Translations under genes and position numbers: made by a program
Assembly: GCF_900112675.1 (NCBI RefSeq)
Contig: NZ_FOMQ01000001.1
Coordinates: 372,001-436,000 of the forward strand
Length of the DNA stretch: 64,000 nucleotides
DNA from: Paracidovorax konjaci
GTDB taxonomy: Bacteria; Pseudomonadota; Gammaproteobacteria; Burkholderiales; Burkholderiaceae_C
Reading direction: 5' to 3'
Notes under the pieces: generated by a model
Told to the model about the DNA's origin: nothing
Databases searched by the model: none
The model's input: the letters and a program-made list of their open reading frames with translations, nothing else
Part shown: positions 1-8,239 of the stretch, one piece after another
Layout of the letters: the number at the start of each line of letters is the position of its first letter
How positions within the stretch are numbered: the first letter of the stretch is position 1

Positions 1-2
1 CG

Positions 3-398
3 CGCGTGGGCGCCGTGTGCTGTTTCGTGGGCACCGTGCGCGACCGCAGCGATGGCGATGCCGTCGCGTCGATGGAGCTGGAGCACTACCCCGGCATGAC
101 CGAGAAGTCGATCGAGGCGATGGTGGCCGAGGCGCTGCGGCGCTTCGACATCTTCGCGGCGCGCGTGGTGCACCGCGTGGGCCTGCTGGCACCGCAGGAC
201 CAGATCGTGCTGGTGGCCGTCACCTCGGCGCACCGCGGCCAGAGTTTCCAGGCCTGCGAGTTCCTCATGGACTGGCTCAAGACCCAGGCGCCGTTCTGGA
301 AGAAGGAAGCCACGCCGCAGGGCGCGCGCTGGGTGGATGCCCGCGTGAGCGACGACACGGCGCTGGCGCGCTGGGGCATCGACTCCCGCAATGCTTGA
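3..398 (+). CDS. moaE: MoaE, molybdopterin synthase catalytic subunit (5' end outside window)
   Basis: Large subunit of molybdopterin synthase, which with the MoaD thiocarboxylate inserts the dithiolene sulfurs into precursor Z (cPMP) in the cytosol. The visible 131 codons begin inside the conserved GAVCCFVGTVRD strand. They include the HYPGM segment, the TSAHRG motif and the C-terminal PFWKKE motif with the catalytic Lys pair. MoaE is usually about 150 residues, so some 20 N-terminal residues are missing; the frame is open through the window edge and the GTG at 6 is internal. It is followed by 146 bases without a gene, then by the amino-acid-oxidase/CTQ-like cluster. From memory, clpB often follows moaE directly in Comamonadaceae, which would make that cluster an insertion here. 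Confidence 0.93.
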   Translation, partial: RVGAVCCFVGTVRDRSDGDAVASMELEHYPGMTEKSIEAMVAEALRRFDIFAARVVHRVGLLAPQDQIVLVAVTSAHRGQSFQACEFLMDWLKTQAPFWKKEATPQGARWVDARVSDDTALARWGIDSRNA

Positions 399-443
399 GA
401 GCGCGTCCAGGATCGCTGCGATGAGAGGTTTCGGCTCCAGCTA

Positions 444-478
444 GGGGAAATCCCGCGGAGCGGAATCGGAGGTTCCCC
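444..478 (+). terminator. Possible stem-loop downstream of moaE
   Basis: Arms GGGGAA and TTCCCC enclose a smaller CCGC/GCGG helix. There is no T-run after it, so it is only a weak terminator candidate. It separates moaE from the next gene cluster. Confidence 0.25.
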
Positions 479-544
479 GGTACCGTTGAGTCACAAGGCG
501 AAAAGCCACAAAACGTGTACTCAGAGGGTCAGGGAGGGAGCAGC

Positions 545-2251
545 ATGCAGGCTGTCGTTTTTACGGTAGCGGACTATTTGCTCGCGCGGCTGAAACAGTT
601 GGACGTGACCGAGGTCTTCCAGATCCCCGGCGACTACGTCAAGCATTTCACGCAGGCGCTCGAGCGTTTCCCCGGCATCGCCACCATCGGCGCCGCCAAC
701 GAGCTGGACGCGGCCTATGCCGCCGACGCCTATGGCCGCACACGCGGGCTGGGGGCCGTATCGCTCCAGTACGGCGTCAGCACCTTCAGCGCGCTGAACG
801 CCATCGCCGGGGCTTACGTGGAGCGCAGCCCGGTGATCGTCATCAGCGCCTCGCCCGGCGCAGACGCCCGCAACATCACCGACATGTACGGCGTCACGTA
901 CCACCACTCCACGGGGGATCTGCACGCCGACCAGAACGTGTTCGAGAACGTGACGGTGGCCGCCCGCACCTTGAGCACGAATGTCGGCGCGGCCGAGGCC
1001 ATCGACCACCTGATCGTCGAGGCGCTGACCCACAGCCGGCCGGTCTACATCGCCTGCTACAAGGAGGTGTGGGGCCAGCCCTGCCCGCGCCCGCCCCGGA
1101 CGCCGCTGAAGGCGCGTGAACTCAAGGGCCCGCCCGACGCGCTGCAGAACGCAGTCGAGCAGGCGTGGGCCATGATCGCCGCGGCCCGCAAGCCCGTCAT
1201 CCTGGCGGGTGAGGAAGTGCTGCGCTTCGGCCTCTGCGGCCTGCTGCAGCAGATCATCGACGCCAGCGGCTTCCTCTACACCACCACTTCCCTGGGCAAG
1301 ACGGTGCTGGACGAAGGCGGTCCCAAGTTCCTGGGCACCTATTCGGACGAAGCGGCCATCCCCAGCGTGATCGAGGCGGTCCTGGATGCCGACTGCGTGC
1401 TGTGCCTGGGCACCTTCATCACCGACGACTACCTGATCTTCATCCAGAAGCAATACGCCAACATGGTCCTGGCCACGGCGCAGGGCGCGCGCGCAGGCTA
1501 CTTCAAGTACCCGGACGTGGTGATGAAGGAGTTCATGCAGGCGCTGCTCGCGAAGTTCAAGGGCAGCAAGGCCTATCCCGCCAAGGCCGTCGCACCGCCG
1601 CAGCCGGCCTATCCCGAGCCGTGGAAGAGCAACTCGGACCCCAAGTTCGACGCGCAGCCCGAGGTCATCACCTTCAACCGCTTCTTCCAGCATTCGATGC
1701 ACTTCCTGGCCGAAGCCGGCCACCTGGACGAGATCGTCATGCCGCTCGGCGTCAGCAGCTCCATGTACGTGGCCACGAACGCCTACGGCATGCGCCAGGG
1801 CAGCTTCATGGCCTCGGCCGCCTGGCAGTGCGTGGGCTTCGAGACCGGCGCCGCCAGCGGCGCCCAACTGGGCAGCCGCAAACGCGCATGGGCGGTGGCG
1901 GGCGACGGCGGCGTGATGATGGTCTGTCAGGCCATCAGCACCCTCGCCAAGTACAAGCTCAACGGCGTCATCTTCGTGATGAGCAACCAGGTCTATGCCA
2001 TCGAGCAGGTGTACGTGGACATGGATGCCTTCCAGACGGGCCAATTCGACACCTTCGACATCCTGCCCCACTGGAACTACCTGGCATTGGCCCAGGCCTA
2101 CGGCGCCGAAGGATTCCGCCTGGAGACCGTGTCCGACCTGAAGGCGGCGCTGCCGCAGATCTGGAAGGTCAAGGACCGCCCGGTGCTGGTGGAGGTCGTC
2201 ATCCCCGCGACCGACCTGGCCGGACAAATGAAGCGCCTGGGCAGCGAGTGA
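545..2251 (+). CDS. ThDP-dependent 2-keto-acid decarboxylase-like enzyme (PDC/IPDC family)
   Basis: Predicted 568-residue cytosolic thiamine-diphosphate enzyme with the three-domain layout of pyruvate/indolepyruvate decarboxylases, close to their usual 550-570 residues. Visible features are the catalytic Glu53 in NELDAAYAADAYGR, a YHHS dipeptide (His120-His121) matching the PDC/KdcA double-His site, and the GDGG...SNQ cofactor/metal motif (Asp454, Asn481). The ATG at 545 was chosen because AGGGAGG lies just upstream; a GTG at 515 would add ten unlikely residues. It is the first gene of an eight-gene same-strand cluster, 43 bases before a flavin amino-acid-oxidase-like gene. A plausible role is decarboxylation of the 2-keto acid that oxidase makes. 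The substrate cannot be read from sequence, and acetolactate-synthase-like or oxalyl-CoA-type chemistry is less likely given the HH pair. Confidence 0.82.
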   Translation: MQAVVFTVADYLLARLKQLDVTEVFQIPGDYVKHFTQALERFPGIATIGAANELDAAYAADAYGRTRGLGAVSLQYGVSTFSALNAIAGAYVERSPVIVISASPGADARNITDMYGVTYHHSTGDLHADQNVFENVTVAARTLSTNVGAAEAIDHLIVEALTHSRPVYIACYKEVWGQPCPRPPRTPLKARELKGPPDALQNAVEQAWAMIAAARKPVILAGEEVLRFGLCGLLQQIIDASGFLYTTTSLGKTVLDEGGPKFLGTYSDEAAIPSVIEAVLDADCVLCLGTFITDDYLIFIQKQYANMVLATAQGARAGYFKYPDVVMKEFMQALLAKFKGSKAYPAKAVAPPQPAYPEPWKSNSDPKFDAQPEVITFNRFFQHSMHFLAEAGHLDEIVMPLGVSSSMYVATNAYGMRQGSFMASAAWQCVGFETGAASGAQLGSRKRAWAVAGDGGVMMVCQAISTLAKYKLNGVIFVMSNQVYAIEQVYVDMDAFQTGQFDTFDILPHWNYLALAQAYGAEGFRLETVSDLKAALPQIWKVKDRPVLVEVVIPATDLAGQMKRLGSE

Positions 2252-2294
2252 CGCCGGCCGGGCACCTCCTTCACCCCCCCACGAGATCCGCACG

Positions 2295-4307
2295 ATGACC
2301 AAGAAGACCTACTCCATCTTCGGCGCCGGTGCCGCCGGCCTGTACACCGCCTGGCGCCTGCTCGAAGGCCAGCAGAAGAACGCCAAGTCGGCCAGCCGCC
2401 AGCTCAAGCGCGGCGACGTGCTCGAACTGTACGACTGGGGCCGATACGACTTCAACGCGGCGCACCCCGGCACGCGCGCCGCGGGGGCGCGCATCTGCAC
2501 CTGGCACTATCAAAACAACCCCGAGAACTCCTTCGTGGAACTGGGCGGCATGCGCTACTCCCACTGGGAATCCACGCCCACGAAGGCGTTTCCCGATCCC
2601 AACGGCGGCACCACGCCCGGCCACCGGCTGGTCACCACCGTGATCCACGAACTGGGGCTGGACCCGTTCAGCGTGCCCTTCAACGTGACGGTCAACCAGC
2701 TCTACAGCCTGCGCACCCGCAACTTCTACCTGAACGACATCACCAGCAACAACCCGGCGCCGTACGCCGCGGCCAACTACGCGGCCGGCGTGAGCCCGGA
2801 CAACGGGTTCGCGGTGCTGCAGAACCTGGTGCCCCAGACGCTGGGCAGCCACTGGTCGCGCAAGGACTGGTGCCACTTCTACACCACGGGCGTCATCGAG
2901 CGCCGGCAGTCCGATGGCTCCGTCTTCCAGCAGGGCGACCGCCTGCGCGACATCGGCTACTGGAACCTGCTGTACGACCAACTGGGCTCCGAGGGCTTCG
3001 ACTACGCGTCCGACGGCAACGGCTACAGCTCGAACGTCATCAACACCCACGCCGGCGTGTCGATGAACATCAACAACGAATTCACCCCGGGGACGCAGTA
3101 CCGGACGCTCACGACGGGCTTCTCGGGCATGTTCAATGCTCTGTTCGACCGGATCGTGAAGCTCGCCAAGGCCAAGGGGGTGGTTTTCAACTACCGGCCC
3201 GACACGCGCCTGCACTCCATCCTCTGGAAGGATGGAAAGGCCGCCTTCACGCTGGCCACGCGTGCCAACCCGGACAAGCCCAGCGCGCGGGGCCAAGCCG
3301 ATGCGGCATGGCTGGCCATGGGGCGCGGGCCCATCGACGAGGTGGCCCAGGCGACCCGCTACCAGGAGCAGCCCGGGCTGGACGTGCTGAACCACGAGCA
3401 GGTCACCCTGTACCGGGAGGCCACCATCATGCAGCCCTCCTACAAGGTGGGCATGTTCTTCGACTCCGACTGGTACTCGGACCTTTCCTCCAACCCGCCT
3501 GCCTATCCCGCCAGGATCGAGGGCTACTGCGTCACGCAGGCCGAGATCGCGGAGCTGGCGAAGCGCAAGTTCCCGGCCCCGGCCCTCAAGGTGCTGGAGA
3601 CCCTGGCGTTCACGCCCTATGCGGCCATCGGCGATCTGGTGGCCGCCATCGAGGCGAAGACCGGCACCGCCTTGACGATCCGGCAGATGCAGGACCTGCA
3701 GGCCGTCGCCGCCAACAACACCATCGGGCCCAGCGTCACCGATTCGCCCATCCGCATGGTGGTGTACTTCGGCAATAACGCCACCAACGGCAAAGGCAAG
3801 CCCGTCTACGGCATCCTGGCCAGCTACGACGACGAGGACAACGCGGGCTTCTGGCGGCAGCTGGAACTGCAGCCGAACACCGACCGCAAGGTTCCGGCAT
3901 CCCGGGACACGCAGCCGCTGGAGGGCCCGCGCCAAGTGCCGCCCGCCATGGTCAAGATGCTGCGCAAGCTCCTGGCAACGGTGCACTTCGGCCCCAGTGC
4001 CGATTACTCCAGCGTACCGGAGCCCCTCGAAGCCACGTACATGGACTGGTCGCTGCCGCCCTTCCATGCCGGCTACCACGAATGGGCGCCGCACTACGAC
4101 ATCGCCGACGTGCAACGCAAGATCCGCAAGCCCTCGCAGCTGATCGCCGGGCAGGACGCCGACATCTTCATCGTGGGCGAGGCCTATTCCAACGATCAGG
4201 CCTGGGTCGAAGGCGCCTATTGCGTGGCAGAGAGCGTGCTGAACGACTTCTTCGGCATCCGGCCGCTGATCGACGACCGCGAGTACCCCTTCATCTGTCC
4301 CGCCTGA
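2295..4307 (+). CDS. FAD-dependent L-amino-acid-oxidase-like flavoprotein
   Basis: Predicted 670-residue flavin amine oxidase-fold protein. It has the N-terminal dinucleotide motif FGAGAAG (residues 9-15), the ELGGMRY segment (82-88) typical of L-amino-acid oxidases (the Arg contacts FAD or the substrate carboxylate), and a C-terminal FAD motif GEAYSNDQAWVEGAYC (about 628-643). Family reaction: oxidative deamination of an L-amino acid to an imine or 2-keto acid with H2O2. It is longer than the usual 450-550 residues, with extra sequence in the middle. No signal peptide is seen. Its neighbour is a VioB-type ferritin-like protein, which recalls the VioA-VioB pair (tryptophan oxidase plus imine-coupling enzyme) of violacein synthesis. 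Start ATG follows GAGATCCGCACG; the SD is weak. Substrate unknown; tryptophan 2-monooxygenase-like activity cannot be excluded. Confidence 0.8.
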   Translation: MTKKTYSIFGAGAAGLYTAWRLLEGQQKNAKSASRQLKRGDVLELYDWGRYDFNAAHPGTRAAGARICTWHYQNNPENSFVELGGMRYSHWESTPTKAFPDPNGGTTPGHRLVTTVIHELGLDPFSVPFNVTVNQLYSLRTRNFYLNDITSNNPAPYAAANYAAGVSPDNGFAVLQNLVPQTLGSHWSRKDWCHFYTTGVIERRQSDGSVFQQGDRLRDIGYWNLLYDQLGSEGFDYASDGNGYSSNVINTHAGVSMNINNEFTPGTQYRTLTTGFSGMFNALFDRIVKLAKAKGVVFNYRPDTRLHSILWKDGKAAFTLATRANPDKPSARGQADAAWLAMGRGPIDEVAQATRYQEQPGLDVLNHEQVTLYREATIMQPSYKVGMFFDSDWYSDLSSNPPAYPARIEGYCVTQAEIAELAKRKFPAPALKVLETLAFTPYAAIGDLVAAIEAKTGTALTIRQMQDLQAVAANNTIGPSVTDSPIRMVVYFGNNATNGKGKPVYGILASYDDEDNAGFWRQLELQPNTDRKVPASRDTQPLEGPRQVPPAMVKMLRKLLATVHFGPSADYSSVPEPLEATYMDWSLPPFHAGYHEWAPHYDIADVQRKIRKPSQLIAGQDADIFIVGEAYSNDQAWVEGAYCVAESVLNDFFGIRPLIDDREYPFICPA

Positions 4308-4355
4308 GAGCCACTCCCCACCGCCAGGAGAAGCCATGCGCCGTCAACAAGTCTC

Positions 4356-5918
4356 TTGCGTTACCTGGGCGAGGGAAGGCTGCGCGATGCGGGCCTGCCC
4401 GCCGCCGTCGTCCCCGCTGCCGCCGCCTTTGCCACCACCGATGTCGCCACCGACGAGGTCGCTGGCAACGCCGTCGCCTCCAAGGTGATTTCGATCCCGC
4501 CCGAGTTCTCCCCCCGGGACTACGCGGCCTACCTGCTCAGCGTCGATGCCGAAATCGAGCACTGCCTGATGGTGCAGTACCTGTATGGCGCCTATTCCAT
4601 GGGCGGGCCGCAGGTGCCCCCCGAATACCGCGAACTGGTGCGCGAATGGCAGGAGGTCATCCTCGGCATCGCCAAGGAGGAAATGGGCCATCTGATGTCG
4701 GTGCAGAACGTGCTGCGTCTCATCGGCGCGCCGCTGCATCTGGAGCGGGACGACTACCCCTGGGATACACCGTTCTATCCCTTCCCCTTCATGCTCGAGC
4801 CCCTCACGCTCGACTCGCTCGCCAAGTACGTGTTCACCGAGTCGCCCGAGCACTGGAGCGGCGGCGCGCTGGGCGATGAGATCCGGGCCCGGGTGGATGC
4901 GCAGGCCGACAACCCGCACAAGGTGGCCGAACTGTTCGGCGTGCTGATCCCGCTGATCCAGAACCCGCAGACCATTCCCGACGAAACCTTCGATCCCGAC
5001 ACCTGGCCCTTCCAGGCCGATTGGGCGGAGTGGGGGCGTGGCTACCACGGCGGCCAGCGCGGCAACCTCACGCGCAGCGGCATCCCCCAAACCCCCGACG
5101 TGCTGGTGGTGCCGCTGGCCTCGCGGGACGACGCGGTCTCGGCGCTCCAACAGGTCGCGACCCAGGGCGAGGCGACCTCGGGCGATCAACCCTCGCACTT
5201 CGTGCGCTTCCTGTCGATCTATGTGGAGATGGTCGCCGCGCTCGAAGGCCGCACCATCACGCCCGAGCAATGGGACGCGGCCCGGCCTGCCGACATGGGT
5301 GCCGCGATCTGGCGCCAGGCGTACCGGGAAGAGCGCCTGAAGCGCTGCACCCACCGCGCCGGCTGGGCCCCGGCGCGGGCGGTCGCGGTCAACCCCTACG
5401 TGGCGCTGGATACCGCCGCGCTTCCGGAGCAAGGCGGCACTCCCACCACGCCGATCACCCATCCGGAGTCCAGGCTCTGGGCGCATCTGCAGAACGTGCG
5501 CTACCGCATGTTGCTCGACTTCCTGAGCCACAGCTTCGCCCTGCACGGCGGGCTGCGTTCGGCGGGCCGCATGACCCCGCGCGGCACCGTCATCAATGCG
5601 GCCTTCGGCGAGATGTACAACCTGCGTGCCCTGGCCGAGGTGCTGATGGGTTCGCCGGTGTCGGACAACCCCGGGGACGGCTTCGCCGGCCCGCCTTTCC
5701 AGACGCCCTACACCCTGAACATCCCGATCTCCGAGCGGGATCGCTGGCGCGGCCACCTGGACCGGCTGGAGGCCTCCCGCGTCCTGATGGACCACCTGCT
5801 GGCGATCTGCGCCGAGTCGCGCAGGACCTACCTGTACGCGCTGCGCGAGGCCGACGAGAAGCTGGGCCAGCTCGCCAGGACGATCCTGGCCGGATCGGTC
5901 GATCCCGCGCTGATCTAG
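4356..5918 (+). CDS. Ferritin-like protein of the VioB/iminophenyl-pyruvate dimer synthase type
   Basis: About 520 residues. The segment from residue 56 to 150 is a ferritin-like helical domain with the paired motifs AEIEHC (Glu66, Glu68, His69) and KEEMGH (Glu108, Glu109, His112), as expected for a metal-binding four-helix bundle of the kind found in VioB. VioB couples two oxidised tryptophans in violacein synthesis; this protein is about half as long and keeps mainly the ferritin-like part. The start is uncertain. The frame opens only at TTG 4356, with no SD, whereas the strong AGGAG-ATG at 4336 is in another frame that ends near 4487. A single lost base between 4345 and 4356 would join MRRQQV to the LRYLGEGR reading. 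It lies between the flavin oxidase and the LodA-like pair, so a role with the oxidase products (imine or peroxide chemistry) is inferred. Confidence 0.7.
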   Translation: MRYLGEGRLRDAGLPAAVVPAAAAFATTDVATDEVAGNAVASKVISIPPEFSPRDYAAYLLSVDAEIEHCLMVQYLYGAYSMGGPQVPPEYRELVREWQEVILGIAKEEMGHLMSVQNVLRLIGAPLHLERDDYPWDTPFYPFPFMLEPLTLDSLAKYVFTESPEHWSGGALGDEIRARVDAQADNPHKVAELFGVLIPLIQNPQTIPDETFDPDTWPFQADWAEWGRGYHGGQRGNLTRSGIPQTPDVLVVPLASRDDAVSALQQVATQGEATSGDQPSHFVRFLSIYVEMVAALEGRTITPEQWDAARPADMGAAIWRQAYREERLKRCTHRAGWAPARAVAVNPYVALDTAALPEQGGTPTTPITHPESRLWAHLQNVRYRMLLDFLSHSFALHGGLRSAGRMTPRGTVINAAFGEMYNLRALAEVLMGSPVSDNPGDGFAGPPFQTPYTLNIPISERDRWRGHLDRLEASRVLMDHLLAICAESRRTYLYALREADEKLGQLARTILAGSVDPALI

Positions 5919-5927
5919 GAGACTTCC

Positions 5928-7343
5928 ATGCCCATTCTGGAACTGCGAATCCTCCCGCCCGTGGCCATCGGCCGACTGGGCGCAGCGGCCGAACCGCTGG
6001 AAGCCTTCGACCTCGTGCGCGACCCCGACCGGCCGCTCGACTATCGCCGCATCGTCCCCTGTCCGTCGTTCAGGGTCGATCCGGGCAGCGGAGAAATCGC
6101 CGAGGTGTACACGCCCGAGAAGATCCGCTTCCGCGATGCGGACCGCCTCGTGCGCCCCGTGGCCCCGTTTCTCGAAGTGTTCGCCCGGCTGGCCGGTGCG
6201 CCGGACGAACTGGTGCCCCTCACGCTCGATCTGCTCGCCGCCGAAGGGCTCTCGGTCGCGGACCTCCGCTGGGACGTGGCCGTGGGCAACATCAAGGTGT
6301 TCCGCCGCACCGGCAATGCCCACGACAAGATCGAAGCCGCTGTCAACGATCTGGACGACCACGCAGCGCACGCCCTGGAAGGCCGCTGCGACTATTTTCT
6401 GCCCGGCAGGGTGCTGCCGCTGGGGCAGATCCAGTTCATCCGGCCCACGGCTGCATTCCCGCAGATCCGCCTGCGCTTCACGCCCGCGGGCGGGCATGTC
6501 TACGGCTCGGCCCTGACGCGCCAGACCGGGCCCGACCAGTTCGAGACCGACCCGGTCATCACGACGGCCGAACAGGTCCTGTACGACGCGGCGCGCGGCG
6601 ACTGGCGGGGTTACTTCGACACCGGAGTCGCCGGGGAAACCAACCCCGGCAGCATCTACGCGGGCTGGGACACGCCCACCGACGCGCAGGGCAACAGCTA
6701 CCACGTGAGCTGGGGCTATCTCGACGACGAGTGCGACGGCACCGTCACCGTGAAACTGCGCTGCGGCGACCAGGTGCTGAGCGCCCAGGCGGTGATCGGC
6801 GCCGGGCCGCCCGCCTACGCGCCCGACACCCTGCCGGTGCGCGTGGTGTCGGACGAGGTCGAGCAGATCCTGTTCGGCGCCACGGCGGACGAGGATTCGA
6901 TCTCGCTCGACGACGCTGCCGAGCTGGTCTTCCGCGCCCTCGAAACCGTGCGCCTGATGAACACCGCCGTGATGAACGGCAATCCGGTCAATGGCCGCCT
7001 GAACGTGGCCTCCACCATGGTGCGCCAGAACAGCAGCGACTTCGAGCGGTTCTACGAACCCATCGCGGCGTCCTCGCTGGTCGACAACCTCGCCCTGCGC
7101 GCCCTGCACGAGCGGGTGTTCGCCGGCCTGGCGGCACGCGGCCTGCCGTGGTTCGCGCAGGCCATGCGCCAGCCCGAGGAAATCGGCGACCTGAGTTCGG
7201 CCACGCTGCGCAAGATGCCCGCCCTGATGCGGGGCGCCGACGGACGCAGCCTGACCCTGACACGGCGCCACATCGACATGGTCACCAAGGCCGCGCAGCG
7301 CGTCTTGAACGGGCCGGACGGGGCCAGCCAGGGGAAATCATGA
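5928..7343 (+). CDS. N-terminal half of a split LodA/GoxA-like (CTQ) oxidase
   Basis: 471 residues. LodA/GoxA proteins (CTQ-dependent lysine or glycine oxidases, about 700 residues) begin with an IHPSIGVARVG-type strand; here ILPPVAIGRLG occupies residues 7-17. Other family-like segments follow in the expected order: LRWDVAVGNIKVF, WGYLDDECDGTVTV (about 262-275, LodA DDVSDGPVTA), an AYAPDTLPVRV turn, LRKMPALMRG and finally LTLTRRHIDMV (about 442-452, LodA LTLTxxQYxxL). The protein stops where LodA would continue into its cofactor-bearing C-terminal domain, which is supplied by the next gene. ATG 5928 has a good AGGAG. Its stop overlaps the next start by ATGA, so the halves should be made in equal amounts. 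Motif matches are from memory of the family. Activity is unproven. Confidence 0.7.
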   Translation: MPILELRILPPVAIGRLGAAAEPLEAFDLVRDPDRPLDYRRIVPCPSFRVDPGSGEIAEVYTPEKIRFRDADRLVRPVAPFLEVFARLAGAPDELVPLTLDLLAAEGLSVADLRWDVAVGNIKVFRRTGNAHDKIEAAVNDLDDHAAHALEGRCDYFLPGRVLPLGQIQFIRPTAAFPQIRLRFTPAGGHVYGSALTRQTGPDQFETDPVITTAEQVLYDAARGDWRGYFDTGVAGETNPGSIYAGWDTPTDAQGNSYHVSWGYLDDECDGTVTVKLRCGDQVLSAQAVIGAGPPAYAPDTLPVRVVSDEVEQILFGATADEDSISLDDAAELVFRALETVRLMNTAVMNGNPVNGRLNVASTMVRQNSSDFERFYEPIAASSLVDNLALRALHERVFAGLAARGLPWFAQAMRQPEEIGDLSSATLRKMPALMRGADGRSLTLTRRHIDMVTKAAQRVLNGPDGASQGKS

Positions 7344-8239
7344 GCACACCACCCACAGTCACCATCGCTGCCGACAACCTGACCGCGCAACTGCACTACC
7401 GCGGGGCCGGCAACCCGGCTTCGGTGCTGCCGCGCAGCGCGATTTCCAACTGCTTCCCCGGGCTGGAGTTCGACTTCCGGAACCTCTGGCGGCGTGCCTT
7501 CGAAGGCATCGTCCTGGTGGAGAACAACAACCTCGTGGTGGGCATCGAGTCCGACGACTGCGCCGACCTGGCGGGGCGGCGCCTGCTCACCGTCAAGGAC
7601 CCCGTGACCGGCGAAGTCCTGCCGACCGGCGTGCCGACCCGCGGGCCGATCTATCCCAGTTCGGACTCGACCGCCCAGCAGTCCCCGTCGCAGCCGCTGA
7701 AGACCGCGGCTAACCCGAACGGCGTGTCGTTCATGGAGTGGTCCAACTCCTTCGCACGCATCATGGCCTGCCAGGGGCAGCTCATCGAGTGCGTGTTCTC
7801 GGCCTACTCGACCAGTACCCCGCCCCTGGACAACACCGAAGTGTTTGCGGACACCCAGGACCTCTACAGCGGGGAGCCGATCAAGACCATCACCCGCTCC
7901 CTGCGCCTGCGCCAGTTCTTCAAGCCGGGCACGGCCGAAATCGCACCCGGCGTGCTGCAGCCGGGCGAACTCACCCAGGGCCTGTGCGCTCCGTGGCAGA
8001 ACGACTACCGCGAGTGCGCCTGCTACTACTGGGCGGCCAGCCGGCCGGACTACGTCAACGTCGAAGCCGGCACCGACGGGCTGAGCCATGGCGACATGTG
8101 GTTCACCAAAAAGCGCACGGGCACCTACATCCCCGACAACCGCACCGATTCGCGCCTGTGGTCCTACGACGACCTGTTCATCGCCTGGCAGCAGCACCTG
8201 CGCTTCATCATCCAGGGCAAGGACGCCGATGAATCGTGA
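7340..8239 (+). CDS. C-terminal, cofactor-domain half of a split LodA/GoxA-like oxidase
   Basis: 299 residues. The strongest signature is PGELTQGLCAPWQNDYREC (residues 208-226), followed by YYWAASRPDYV. This closely resembles the LodA/GoxA block PGDLT..xxPWQxDFxxC..WWPxxRPD, in which the Trp of PWQ is the precursor of cysteine tryptophylquinone. Trp219 is the equivalent. The partner Cys would lie near a FPGIE motif; here NCFPGLE gives Cys38, although the VGGPF residues usual in between are absent and the spacing to Trp219 is much longer (181 against about 65 in LodA) because of an insertion. Seven cysteines (38, 74, 144, 151, 216, 226, 228) make it a candidate substrate for the downstream radical SAM enzyme. 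It has its own SD (GGGGAAA). It overlaps the upstream gene by 4 bases and the downstream gene by 11. Confidence 0.7.
   Translation: MSTPPTVTIAADNLTAQLHYRGAGNPASVLPRSAISNCFPGLEFDFRNLWRRAFEGIVLVENNNLVVGIESDDCADLAGRRLLTVKDPVTGEVLPTGVPTRGPIYPSSDSTAQQSPSQPLKTAANPNGVSFMEWSNSFARIMACQGQLIECVFSAYSTSTPPLDNTEVFADTQDLYSGEPIKTITRSLRLRQFFKPGTAEIAPGVLQPGELTQGLCAPWQNDYRECACYYWAASRPDYVNVEAGTDGLSHGDMWFTKKRTGTYIPDNRTDSRLWSYDDLFIAWQQHLRFIIQGKDADES

Noticed and set aside
515-544. GTG at 515 as start of the ThDP enzyme
   Set aside because: Adds MYSEGQGGSS over the ribosome site; AGGGAGG is correctly placed for ATG 545.
521-2302. 593-codon open frame on the minus strand opposite the ThDP enzyme
   Set aside because: Shadow of a high-GC coding region; product is His/Arg/Gly-rich with no motif. 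The same applies to the other long antisense frames, such as those opposite the LodA-like pair, clpB and nuo genes.
4336-4488. Small Pro-rich ORF from the SD-linked ATG 4336 as a separate gene
   Set aside because: Composition is that of an out-of-frame GC-rich stretch; more likely a displaced start of the ferritin-like gene.
7290-7360. The split of the LodA-like protein as a frameshift or sequencing error
   Set aside because: The second half has its own SD and ATG with a clean ATGA overlap and its start lies at a domain border; reads should still be checked.
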